Shown here: piece by piece, positions 14,598-23,245 of the stretch | Layout: every line of letters starts with the position of its first letter | Numbering within the stretch: position 1 is the stretch's first letter | Source: DAOTXK01 sp034430555 | GTDB lineage: Bacteria > Chloroflexota > Anaerolineae > Aggregatilineales > Ch27 | Assembly (NCBI GenBank): GCA_034430555.1 | Contig: DAOUEM010000495.1 | Span: 1 to 64,000 of the forward strand | Length of the DNA stretch: 64,000 bases | Direction of reading: 5' to 3' | Translations under genes and position numbers: made by a program | The notes under the pieces: generated by a model | Database searches by the model: none | What the model was told of the DNA's origin: nothing | The model's input: only the letters and a program-made list of their open reading frames with translations

Positions 14598-17249
14598 ATG
14601 AGCGATATCAGCCCCCACTTTCGCATCCCAATGGCACCCGCCGCCGACCCGGCTGCCGTCGTCAGCGGGCCGCAGGTGCGGTTTACGGTGCTCACTTCGC
14701 GCCTGCTGCGGCTGGAAACCAGCCCGACCGGCCATTTCGAGGACCGGGCCAGCCAGCCCTTCTGGTACCGGCGGCAGCCCGTGCCGGAATACCAGGTCAC
14801 ACAGGACGATAACCACATCGAGATCATTACTGCGGACCTGCACCTGCGCTACGAGACCCGGACCGGTCCTTTCACGCCCGATTCGCTCAAAATTACCCTG
14901 CACGAGGACGGCACCGTCTGGCACTACGGCGATGCGAATCCCGGCAACCTGCGGGGCACCACCCGCACGCTGGACAACATCGACGGCGCGCTGCCGCTGG
15001 AACCAGGGCTGCTCTCGCGGGCCGGGTGGGCGATAGTAGATGACTCAAGCACCCTGGTTTTTGACGAGAACTGCTGGCTGACCATACGCGAGCCGGGGGG
15101 CCAGGACCTCTACTTCTTCGGCTACGGGCGCGATTACGGGGCCTGCCTGCGCGATTACGCTGCCCTGACCGGCCCGGTCCCACTGCTGCCGCGCTGGGCG
15201 CTGGGCAACTGGTGGAGCCGCTTCTGGCCCTACAGCGACGCGGAACTGACCGGCTTGATGCAGGACTTCGCCGCGCACGAGGTGCCGCTCAGCGTGTGCA
15301 TCGTCGACATCGACTGGCACATCCGGCAGACGGGCAACGAGTCCGGTGGCTGGACGGGCTACACCTGGAACCGCGACCTGTTCCCCGACCCGGCGGGCTT
15401 CATTCGCTGGCTGCACGACCACGACCTCAAAACCGCGCTCAACCTGCACCCGGCGGACGGCATCCACCCGCACGAGGCCCAGTACGAAGAGATGGCGCTG
15501 GCCCTGGACGTCGACCCGGCCAGTCAGGAACCGGTGCCCTTCGACATCGCCAGACCGCGCTTCACCAAAGCCTACTTCGAAATCCTGCACCACCCGCTGG
15601 AAGCACAAGGCGTGGACTTCTGGTGGATGGACTGGCAGCAGGGCACGCAAAGCAAGATGCCCGGCCTGGACCCGCTGTGGTGGCTCAACCACCTGCATTT
15701 TTACGACCTGGGGCGCAATGGCCGTAAGCGCCCGTTCATCTTCTCGCGGTGGGGCGGGCTGGGCAACCACCGCTACCCCATCGGCTTCTCCGGCGACACG
15801 GTGATCTCCTGGGAGTCGCTGGCCTACCAGCCCTTCTTCACGGCGACGGCGGCCAACGTGCTCTACGGCTGGTGGAGCCACGATATCGGCGGGCACCTGG
15901 GCGGCATCGAAGACCCGGAGCTGTACACCCGCTGGGTGCAGTACGGCGTCTTCAGCCCGATCAATCGGCTGCACAGCACGGCCAACCCCTTCCACGAGCG
16001 GCGGCCCTGGGGTTACGACCGCGAAGTGGCGCACCTCACGAAGGATGCCATGCAGCTCCGCCACGCCCTGGTCCCCTACCTGTACACGATGGCCTGGCGC
16101 TGCCACCGGGAAGCCGCGCCGCCCATCGCGCCCATGTACCACGAACATCCCGAACGTGAGGAAGCCTACTTCTGCCCCAACCAGTATACGTTCGGCAGTG
16201 AGCTGATTGCCGCGCCGTACATCGCCCCCGCCGATCCCGACACACGGCTGAGCCGGCAGGTGGTCTGGCTGCCGCCGGGCGACTGGTTCGGCTTTTTCGA
16301 CGGGCAGTATTACCAGGGCGATACCTGGACGGCCTGTTATGGCGGGCTGGATGACATCCCGGTGTTTGCCAGGGCGGGCGCGATCGTGCCGCTGGGGCCG
16401 AAGTCCGGCGCGTTTGGCGTCGCCAATCCCGACCACCTGACGGTCAATATTTTCCCCGGCGCGGACAACACCTTCGTGCTGTACGAAGACGACGGCGAAA
16501 CGTCGGCCTTTAACGAGCGGCGTTACGCGCTGACCACCTTCGTCCAGGCGTGGCAGGAGCGGCGGCTGGCCTTCGGCATCGAACCGGTGGCCGGCGACGT
16601 GACGCAGGCGCCCGCCCGGCGCAGCTATACCCTGGTTTTCCGCGGCTTACACCGGCCGGCGCAGGTCGCGCTGACCGTCAACGGGGCCAGCCTGATGCCG
16701 GATGTCGCCTATGACGAAACAACCGACACGCTGACGGTAACCGGCCTCTCGCTCACGCCCGCCGACCGCCTGTCGCTGACGCTGGTCGCCGACGCCGGTT
16801 CGCTGCTGTGCCGGCGCGACCGGGCCGCTCAAACCTGCCTCAAGCTGCTGAAGGCGTTCAAGGCCGAGAGTTGGGCCAAACGCAGCCTGTACGAACGGCT
16901 GGCGGAACTGGCCGGCGCGGAGGGGAACTACAACCTCCAACCTTTATTGGATGAATGGGCGCAGCTGGAGCCGGCCCATCTCCAGGCGCTGGTCGAAGTG
17001 ATCACGGGAGCAGGCATGGTCCACCTCACCAACACCGACGACGAACTGCTCGTCCTGTGGAACAACCGCCGCTCCCCCGACGTGCGCTACCAGTGGTACA
17101 TCAAGGATCACCCCTTCCGCTCCCGGACGGCGGACGGCCCCGTGCCCCGCTCTTCGGCCATCAACCTGACGGCGGTGCAGCCTATCAAGTGGAAGCTCAA
17201 GGTGGATTACGCGGGCCTGGTGAGCGTGGTCCTGGGGGGCGAGCGCTGA
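14598..17249 (+). CDS. Glycoside hydrolase family 31 (alpha-glucosidase/alpha-xylosidase type)
   Basis: Retaining alpha-glycosidase of 883 residues. An N-terminal beta-sandwich (to about 190) is followed by the TIM barrel. The nucleophile is the Asp of DFWWMDWQQG (about residue 350) and the acid/base the Asp of GFSGDTVISW (about residue 396). The proximal beta-sheet domain includes VFARAGAIVPLG and LYEDDGETSAF. There is no signal peptide, so it works on imported oligosaccharides. A C-terminal extension of about 140 residues beyond the usual family end (from LLCRRDRAAQ) has a helical part and a beta part that I cannot assign. The stop overlaps the HAD start (TGATG). Confidence 0.9.
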   Translation: MSDISPHFRIPMAPAADPAAVVSGPQVRFTVLTSRLLRLETSPTGHFEDRASQPFWYRRQPVPEYQVTQDDNHIEIITADLHLRYETRTGPFTPDSLKITLHEDGTVWHYGDANPGNLRGTTRTLDNIDGALPLEPGLLSRAGWAIVDDSSTLVFDENCWLTIREPGGQDLYFFGYGRDYGACLRDYAALTGPVPLLPRWALGNWWSRFWPYSDAELTGLMQDFAAHEVPLSVCIVDIDWHIRQTGNESGGWTGYTWNRDLFPDPAGFIRWLHDHDLKTALNLHPADGIHPHEAQYEEMALALDVDPASQEPVPFDIARPRFTKAYFEILHHPLEAQGVDFWWMDWQQGTQSKMPGLDPLWWLNHLHFYDLGRNGRKRPFIFSRWGGLGNHRYPIGFSGDTVISWESLAYQPFFTATAANVLYGWWSHDIGGHLGGIEDPELYTRWVQYGVFSPINRLHSTANPFHERRPWGYDREVAHLTKDAMQLRHALVPYLYTMAWRCHREAAPPIAPMYHEHPEREEAYFCPNQYTFGSELIAAPYIAPADPDTRLSRQVVWLPPGDWFGFFDGQYYQGDTWTACYGGLDDIPVFARAGAIVPLGPKSGAFGVANPDHLTVNIFPGADNTFVLYEDDGETSAFNERRYALTTFVQAWQERRLAFGIEPVAGDVTQAPARRSYTLVFRGLHRPAQVALTVNGASLMPDVAYDETTDTLTVTGLSLTPADRLSLTLVADAGSLLCRRDRAAQTCLKLLKAFKAESWAKRSLYERLAELAGAEGNYNLQPLLDEWAQLEPAHLQALVEVITGAGMVHLTNTDDELLVLWNNRRSPDVRYQWYIKDHPFRSRTADGPVPRSSAINLTAVQPIKWKLKVDYAGLVSVVLGGER

Positions 17250-18235
17250 TGAGTATGCACATCGACCTGCCCGACCTGGGCCGTTTTTCGCCGAATTCCG
17301 GCCTGGTGGCGCTGGACAGTTGCAGCGACGGGCGGCACGCGGTCGGGCGGGATGGCGTGACGGCCATCGCGGCCACCGGCGACGGCAAGGTCGAGTTCAT
17401 CGGCTGGGCAGACCACACGCTGGCCTATGTCAAATCGGCGATGGGCTACCCGGCCTACTACCCCGTGCACCCGGTGGCGCTGGAGAAACCGGTCCGGGCA
17501 GTGCTGATGGACCTGGACGGCACCAGCGTGCGCAGCGAGGACTTCTGGGTGTGGATCATCCAGCAGACCATCGGCACGCTGCGCGGCGACCCGGCCTTCG
17601 AGCTGGCGGATGCCGACCTGCCGTATGTGTCCGGACACAGCGTCTCCGAGCATTTGCAGTACGGCATCGAGCGGTACTGCCCGGAAAAAACAGTGGAAGA
17701 AGCACGGCGCGCCTACTTCGCCCATACGCACCGCGAGATGCAGGCCATCCTGGCGGGGGAGGGCCGGGCCGACGCCTTCGTGCCCACGCCGGGCCTGAAG
17801 GACTTCCTGCTGGCGCTCAAGGACCGGGGTATCAAGATCGGGCTGGTGACCTCCGGCCTGTACGAAAAAGCCTACCCGGAGATCGTGTCGGCCTTCCGCC
17901 AGTTGAAGATGGGCGCGCCGGAGGACTTCTACGATACGATCATCACGGCGGGTTACCCGCTGCGACCGGGCAGCACGGGCACGCTGGGCGAACTCTCGCC
18001 CAAGCCGCATCCCTGGCTCTATGCGGAGACATGCCGGGTGGGGCTGGGTTTGCCGTTCGAGGCGCGAGGGAAGGTGGTCGGCATCGAAGACAGCGGGGCG
18101 GGCGTGTGCAGCATCCGGCTGGCCGGCTTCACCACGATCGGGCTGGCCGGGGGCAACATCATCGAGAGCGGCACGCGCGCCCTGTGCGACTTTTACGCGG
18201 GTACGTTCGAGGCGATCCTGGCCTACCTGGACTGA
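17249..18235 (+). CDS. HAD-superfamily phosphatase with N-terminal extension
   Basis: Protein of 328 residues. The HAD core begins at about residue 85 with LMDLDGTSV (nucleophile and acid Asp), then VTSGLY (motif II), SPKPHP (motif III Lys) and GIEDSGAG (motif IV), the layout of beta-phosphoglucomutase-like sugar-phosphate hydrolases or mutases with a helical cap. The first 85 residues look like a small beta-domain that I do not recognise. Its ATG lies within the GH31 stop (TGATG at 17247-17251), so the two are tightly coupled. It may dephosphorylate or isomerise a sugar phosphate formed downstream of GH31; the substrate is unknown. Confidence 0.82.
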   Translation: MSMHIDLPDLGRFSPNSGLVALDSCSDGRHAVGRDGVTAIAATGDGKVEFIGWADHTLAYVKSAMGYPAYYPVHPVALEKPVRAVLMDLDGTSVRSEDFWVWIIQQTIGTLRGDPAFELADADLPYVSGHSVSEHLQYGIERYCPEKTVEEARRAYFAHTHREMQAILAGEGRADAFVPTPGLKDFLLALKDRGIKIGLVTSGLYEKAYPEIVSAFRQLKMGAPEDFYDTIITAGYPLRPGSTGTLGELSPKPHPWLYAETCRVGLGLPFEARGKVVGIEDSGAGVCSIRLAGFTTIGLAGGNIIESGTRALCDFYAGTFEAILAYLD

Positions 18236-18288
18236 GCCGGGATCGCTGTTTGAAAACCTGATATCGTCCAAAGAGGGGGAAGGCGCTG

Positions 18289-19740
18289 ATGGCCGAGACA
18301 CACGTGATCGCCGTTGACCTGGGTGCGGAGTCGGGGCGCGTGATGCGCGTGGGCTTCGACGGAGCGGCGCTCAGCCTGGCGGAAGTGTACCGTTTTCCCA
18401 ACGTGCCGGTCGAGGTGCGGGGCACGCTCTACTGGGATGTCCTGCGCCTGTGGCAGGCGATCACGACCGGCATCCAGGCGGCAGGCGAGGCCGCCGCGGC
18501 AGGCAAGGCCGCCGGCATCGGCGTGGACACCTGGGGCGTCGACTTCGCCCTGCTGGACCGCGACGGCAATCTGCTGGCCAACCCGGTCCACTACCGGGAC
18601 AGCCGCACCGACGGTTTGATGGACTGGGTATTTGAGCGGGTGCCGCGCCGGGCCGTCTTCCAGCGGACGGGCATCCAGTTTATGCAGCTCAATACCCTGT
18701 ACCAACTGGCCGCGCTGGTCCGGGCGGGCAGTCCCCTGCTGGACTATGCAGAGACGCTGCTCACCATCCCCAACCTGCTCAACTACTGGCTGTGTGGGGC
18801 GCGTCTCAACGAGTTCACCCACGCCACGACCACCCAGTGCTTCAACCCGCTGCTGGCCGACTGGGACCGCGCTACGCTGGAACCACTGGGCATCCCGGCG
18901 GACCTGTTCGCGCCGGTGGCCCAGCCGGGGACGCAGATCGGCCAATACCAGGGCATCCCGGTGATCCTGCCGGCCACCCACGATACGGGCAGCGCCGTGG
19001 TGGCCGTGCCCGCCCGCACGCCCAACTTCGCCTACCTCAGCAGCGGCACCTGGAGCCTGATCGGCCTGGAAGTCACCGAACCGGTCATCGACGACCGCTC
19101 CTACGCGGCCAACGTCACCAACGAGGGCGGGGTCGGCGGCACCTACCGCCTGCTGAAAAACGTGATGGGCCTATGGCTGGCCCAGCAGTGCCGTTTTACC
19201 TGGCGCGGCGAAGGCCAGGAGTATAGTTGGGACGAGCTGACCGCCGCGGCTGCCGATGCGCCGCCCTTCCGCTGCCTGATCGATCCCGACGACCCGGCCT
19301 TCCTGCCGCCCGGCGATATGCCCGCCCGCATCCGCGAGTACTGCCGGCGCACGGGCCAGCCCGCCCCGGAGACGGTGGGCCAGTTCATGCGGGCTGTTTA
19401 CGAAAGCCTGGCGCTCAAATACCGCCATGCGCTGGACCAACTCACCACCCTGGCCGGACGCCCGGTGGATCGCCTGCATATCATCGGCGGCGGGGCGCGG
19501 GCCACCATCCTGTGCCAGATGACGGCCGACGCCACCGGGCAGACCGTGGTCGCCGGGCCGTACGAGGCCACCGCGCTCGGCAACGGCATCGTGCAGTTGA
19601 TCACGCTGGGACGTATCGCCGACGTAGCGCAGGCGCGAGCACTCTTGAGCGATACGACGGAGGAGATCGCCATCTACGAGCCGCAGGCCACCGCCTGGGA
19701 TGAGGCTTACGGGCGCTTCCGGGCGCTGCTGAATCCGTAG
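18289..19740 (+). CDS. rhaB: Rhamnulokinase (FGGY family)
   Basis: Carbohydrate kinase of 483 residues. The N-terminal ATPase domain opens with IAVDLGAESGRVM, the signature by which I recognise RhaB. GVDTWGVDFALLD near residue 80 contains the sugar-binding Asp. HDTGSAVVAVP and LSSGTWSLIGLE mark the second domain, and the phosphate loop RLHIIGGGARA is near residue 398. It should phosphorylate L-rhamnulose, or a related ketose such as L-fuculose, to the 1-phosphate. The two class II aldolases downstream would then split the product. No rhamnose isomerase is visible in the window. AGAGGGGGAAGG precedes ATG 18289. Confidence 0.88.
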   Translation: MAETHVIAVDLGAESGRVMRVGFDGAALSLAEVYRFPNVPVEVRGTLYWDVLRLWQAITTGIQAAGEAAAAGKAAGIGVDTWGVDFALLDRDGNLLANPVHYRDSRTDGLMDWVFERVPRRAVFQRTGIQFMQLNTLYQLAALVRAGSPLLDYAETLLTIPNLLNYWLCGARLNEFTHATTTQCFNPLLADWDRATLEPLGIPADLFAPVAQPGTQIGQYQGIPVILPATHDTGSAVVAVPARTPNFAYLSSGTWSLIGLEVTEPVIDDRSYAANVTNEGGVGGTYRLLKNVMGLWLAQQCRFTWRGEGQEYSWDELTAAAADAPPFRCLIDPDDPAFLPPGDMPARIREYCRRTGQPAPETVGQFMRAVYESLALKYRHALDQLTTLAGRPVDRLHIIGGGARATILCQMTADATGQTVVAGPYEATALGNGIVQLITLGRIADVAQARALLSDTTEEIAIYEPQATAWDEAYGRFRALLNP

Positions 19741-19964
19741 CACCCGGTAGAAGCGGCATTTGTGAGGAACGTGTAATCGACTTTGGGCCGAATGACGCAA
19801 CGACCCACCGTTGATTCGTGTTACCCTGTTATGAGGATCCCCTATTGGGGAATGAAGCCCCCGCCAACCGCTCACTCGTCGCCGCCTGCGTGGGGCATGA
19901 CCGTGCCAATGATATGCCATCGAGCAGGTGGCATCGACAATCAGACACCAGGGAGAAATGACTT

Positions 19965-21764
19965 ATGGAAGGCTGGGCTGGAAAAATACTGGAACTCAAC
20001 CTGACCGACGGTTCGGTCGCCGACACGCCGCTCGATATGGAGATGGCCCGCCTGTTCCTGGGGGGCCGCGGCCTGGGCGCACGGCTGCTGTGGGACCTGG
20101 TCGGGCCGGAAGTAGCGCCGCTCTCGCCGGAGAACGTGCTGATCTTCGCCACCGGGCCGCTCACCGCCAGCGGCGCACAGACCAGCAACCGCTTCTCCGT
20201 CAGCACCAAAAGCCCGCTGACCGGCACCATCCTGGATGCCAACAGCGGCGGCTGGTGGGGCATGCAGTTCAAGCGCACTGGCTACGACGTCCTGATCGTG
20301 CGCGGTAAGGCGGCGCGCCCGACCTGGATCGAGATCACCCCGGCGGGGATAACGTTCCACGAAGCCGACGATTTGTGGGGGCAGAGCGTCTTCGCCACGA
20401 CGGAAGCCCTCGGTCAGAACAACAACCGCCGCAACGTGCTGTGCATCGGCCCGGCGGGCGAAAACCTGGGCCTGATGGCCGCCATCATGAACGACGGCAC
20501 GCGCTCACTGGCGCGGGGCGGTCCCGGCGCGGTGATGGGCAGCAAAAACCTCAAGGCCATCGTGGTGGAAGGCCAAGAAAAGAACCAGCCCAAGGACAAA
20601 GACCAGTTTAAGTTCGTGCTGTACGAGACGAACAAGATGATCAAACAAAGCCCGCTGACCTCCAAGGCGCTGCCGGAGTTCGGCACGGCGGCGGTGATGA
20701 ACGTGGTCAATGAGATCGGCGCGCTGCCCACCCGCAACTTCCAGCAGAGCCAGTTCGAGGGCGCGGATAACATCAGCGGCGAGCGCATGACCGAGACCAT
20801 CCTGGTGCGCAAGCAGGCCTGCTGGGCCTGCCCGATCGCCTGCACGCGCGTCACCAAGACCTCCCGCGCCGAGGGCGAAGGCCCGGAGTACGAATCGACG
20901 TGGGCGCTGGGCGCGCAGTGCGGCATCGACGACCTGGAGTTGATCGCGGAAGCCAACTACCTGTGCAATGACATGGGGCTGGATACCATCTCGACGGGCA
21001 ATACCATCGGCTGCGCCATGGAACTGGCCCAGCGCGGCCTGATCAAGACCGACCTGGCCTTCGGGCGGGCCGACCTGCTGGCCGACACCATCCGCGATAT
21101 CGCCTACCGCCGCGGCCTGGGCGACGACATGGCCGAAGGCAGCTACCGCTTCGCCGAAAAGTACGGCGCGGCGGAGTTCTCCATGACCGCTAAAAAACTG
21201 GAGCTGCCCGCTTACGATCCGCGCGGCATGCAGGGCCAGGGTCTGCTCTATGCGACCTCCAACCGGGGCGGCTGCCACATGCGCGGCAACATGCTCGGCC
21301 CGGAGGTGCTGGCGCTGCCCCGCCTGGTCGACCGGCTGGCGACGCAGGGTAAAGCCGGCATCGTGGCCCGCCACCAGGACACCGCCGCCGTGGTGGACAG
21401 CCTGGTCGTGTGTAAATTCACCAACATGGCCGTGGCCGAGGAGTACTTCGCCCGCCAGTTGACGGCCATCACCGGCATCACCTTCACCGCCGCCGACCTG
21501 AGCCGCATCGGCGAGCGCATCTACGTGCTGGAACGCCTCTACAACCTGCGGGAAGGCTTCACCCGCGCCGACGATACGCTGCCGGACCGCCTGCTCAACG
21601 AGCCGGTGACCGACGGCCCCAGCGCCGGGTTCACCGTCAACCTGGAACCGATGCTGGCAGAATATTACGCCTTCCGTGGCTGGGACCAGGACGGCGTGCC
21701 CACGGCGGAGACCCTCAAACTGTTCGAACTCGACTCACTGGTCACAGCGCCGGAAGGAGCCTGA
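19965..21764 (+). CDS. Aldehyde ferredoxin oxidoreductase family protein (tungsten/molybdenum)
   Basis: Protein of 599 residues, the normal length of the family. The N-terminal domain has LNLTDGSV and FLGGRGLGARLLWD, and NRFSVSTKSPLTG and GPAGENL follow. The [4Fe-4S] ligands are Cys286, Cys289, Cys293 (CWACPIAC) and Cys483 (VVCKFTN), exactly the AOR pattern. Such enzymes oxidise aldehydes to acids with ferredoxin through a bis-pterin tungsten or molybdenum centre. Its position between rhamnulokinase and two class II aldolases suggests L-lactaldehyde as substrate (inference). The 224-bp gap upstream holds a CCCC-TATT-GGGG hairpin near 19840 and a TGCCA/TGGCA inverted repeat; CAGGGAG sits before ATG 19965. 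Confidence 0.9.
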   Translation: MEGWAGKILELNLTDGSVADTPLDMEMARLFLGGRGLGARLLWDLVGPEVAPLSPENVLIFATGPLTASGAQTSNRFSVSTKSPLTGTILDANSGGWWGMQFKRTGYDVLIVRGKAARPTWIEITPAGITFHEADDLWGQSVFATTEALGQNNNRRNVLCIGPAGENLGLMAAIMNDGTRSLARGGPGAVMGSKNLKAIVVEGQEKNQPKDKDQFKFVLYETNKMIKQSPLTSKALPEFGTAAVMNVVNEIGALPTRNFQQSQFEGADNISGERMTETILVRKQACWACPIACTRVTKTSRAEGEGPEYESTWALGAQCGIDDLELIAEANYLCNDMGLDTISTGNTIGCAMELAQRGLIKTDLAFGRADLLADTIRDIAYRRGLGDDMAEGSYRFAEKYGAAEFSMTAKKLELPAYDPRGMQGQGLLYATSNRGGCHMRGNMLGPEVLALPRLVDRLATQGKAGIVARHQDTAAVVDSLVVCKFTNMAVAEEYFARQLTAITGITFTAADLSRIGERIYVLERLYNLREGFTRADDTLPDRLLNEPVTDGPSAGFTVNLEPMLAEYYAFRGWDQDGVPTAETLKLFELDSLVTAPEGA

Positions 21765-21766
21765 AG

Positions 21767-22378
21767 ATGATCGACCAACGCCTCTATGAAGAATTCCGCG
21801 ATATCGGGCGGGACATTTTTGTCACCGGGATGACCAGCACGCACGGCGGTAACATGAGCGTGCGCGTGGGCGACAAGATCATCATCAAGCGGCGCGGTGC
21901 GCAGTTCGGGCGGCTCAAGCCCAGCGACTTCGTGGAGACCAGCCTCTATGGCCGGGACAGCGGCATCATGCGGGCCAGCAGCGAGCTGATCGTGCACCGC
22001 GCCATCTACCACAAAACGTCGGCCCTGGCGGTGATCCACTCCCACCCGCGCACGGCCATTGCGCTCAGCCTCAGCCGCGATGAGATCATCCCCATCGACG
22101 TGGAAGGCTCCTACGTGCTGCACAAGGTGCCGGTCATCGCCACGGAACACGCCTCCGGTTCGCAGGAGATGGCCGACATCATCTCGGATACGCTGTGCGA
22201 GTACAAGATTTGCATGCAGCGCGGGCACGGTTGTTTCGCCACCGGGCAGATGCTGGAAGAAGCGCTCCAGTGGATTTCCTGCCTGGAGGAAGCCAGCGAC
22301 ATCATCCTGGAGCATAAGCTGCTGGGCGAAGAGCGCATCGAGTTCCGCCGCCACAGCGACGCCTACAGCAACTGGTAA
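21767..22378 (+). CDS. Class II aldolase/adducin family protein (fuculose-phosphate aldolase type)
   Basis: Zinc-dependent aldolase of 203 residues. Motifs: THGGNMSVR near residue 25 (phosphate loop), SSELIVHRAIY near 67-77 with the catalytic Glu, HSHPRT near 87-92 with two Zn-binding His, and a third His in RGHGCF. It should cleave a ketose 1-phosphate to dihydroxyacetone phosphate and L-lactaldehyde. It starts 2 bp after the AOR stop with GGAG upstream, so it is part of one operon with AOR and rhaB. The 3' end, including the stop codon, is the first unit of a 13-bp tandem repeat. Confidence 0.85.
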   Translation: MIDQRLYEEFRDIGRDIFVTGMTSTHGGNMSVRVGDKIIIKRRGAQFGRLKPSDFVETSLYGRDSGIMRASSELIVHRAIYHKTSALAVIHSHPRTAIALSLSRDEIIPIDVEGSYVLHKVPVIATEHASGSQEMADIISDTLCEYKICMQRGHGCFATGQMLEEALQWISCLEEASDIILEHKLLGEERIEFRRHSDAYSNW

Positions 22379-22410
22379 ACGCCGCTGGTAAACGCCGCTG
22401 GTAAACGCCG
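22372..22410 (+). repeat. 13-bp tandem repeat (three units) carrying the aldolase stop codon
   Basis: CTGGTAAACGCCG is repeated exactly three times at 22372-22384, 22385-22397 and 22398-22410. The first unit includes the TAA of the upstream gene. The array lies in the 121-bp gap before the second aldolase. It probably arose by slippage, and could affect coupling or message stability. Confidence 0.85.
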
Positions 22411-22499
22411 TGATTAGCGCCGCACGAAGGCGGGCAAACACCATCGAACGCGGGGGCAATGCGGCGCCCTAGTGAAACGGTTTTATATGGGGATAATCC

Positions 22500-23150
22500 A
22501 TGACCTACCAACTCTGGGACGAATGGGAGCAACGCAAACGCATCTGCGAGATCGGCAAGCGGCTCTACCAGCTGTTCTTCATCGCCGGCAACGACGGCAA
22601 CCTCTCGGCCCGCCTCAACGACGGCGAAATCCTGATGACGCCCACCGGCATCAGCAAAGGCTTCCTGGAGCCGGAGCACCTGCTCAAGATCACGCCGGAC
22701 GGCGACCTGATCAGCGGGCACAAGGACTTCGTGCCGTCCTCGGAGTTCCGCATGCACCTGGTGATCTACCAGCACCGCCCGGACGTGCGGGCCGTGGTGC
22801 ACGCCCACCCGCCCACCGCGACCGGGTTCGCCGTGGCCGGCAAGGGGTTGGAACAGCCCTTCCTGCCGGAAGTGGTGGTCCGCACCGGCCCGACGCCGCT
22901 GGTACCTTACACCATCCCCGGCGGCGACGAGCTGCCCCTGTCGCTGGTGCCCTACCTGAAGAACCACGATACGCTGCTGATCGGCAATCATGGCGTGGTG
23001 GCTTACGGCAAAACGCTGACCGAGGCCCACTACAACCTGGAAACCATCGAGTTGAACGCGCGCATCTACCTGACGGCCTCGCAACTGGGGCACGTCAACT
23101 ACCTGGACGCGGAGCAGGTCGCCGCCCTGGAAGCACGGTACAAAGCCTGA
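22500..23150 (+). CDS. Second class II aldolase/adducin family protein
   Basis: Protein of 216 residues, clearly a paralogous family member but diverged from its neighbour. NDGNLSARL (near 31) is the phosphate loop, SSEFRMHLVIY (80-90) holds the catalytic Glu, HAHPPTAT (near 101) carries two zinc His and GNHGVVAYG the third. GGGGATAA lies before ATG 22500. Having two such aldolases beside rhamnulokinase suggests separate specificity (rhamnulose- versus fuculose- or ribulose-phosphate) or a heteromeric enzyme; the sequence does not decide this. An epimerase or a decarboxylating member of the family remains possible. Confidence 0.85.
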   Translation: MTYQLWDEWEQRKRICEIGKRLYQLFFIAGNDGNLSARLNDGEILMTPTGISKGFLEPEHLLKITPDGDLISGHKDFVPSSEFRMHLVIYQHRPDVRAVVHAHPPTATGFAVAGKGLEQPFLPEVVVRTGPTPLVPYTIPGGDELPLSLVPYLKNHDTLLIGNHGVVAYGKTLTEAHYNLETIELNARIYLTASQLGHVNYLDAEQVAALEARYKA

Positions 23151-23192
23151 AGCGCCGAATTAGACATCGGATGTGCGGTATAATCAACTGGT

Positions 23193-23217
23193 CAGGCGGT
23201 CGATAAGCCACCGCCTG
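23193..23217 (+). promoter_or_regulatory. Inverted repeat and TATAAT box upstream of the SulP gene
   Basis: TATAAT at 23179-23184 is followed by a perfect 8-bp inverted repeat CAGGCGGT (23193-23200) / ACCGCCTG (23210-23217) with a 9-nt loop. The stem falls at and after the expected transcription start, so it may be an operator or a 5' hairpin. There is no good -35. Confidence 0.35.
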
Positions 23218-23245
23218 CTCGGCGTTAGATCGAAAGTATGTTGAC

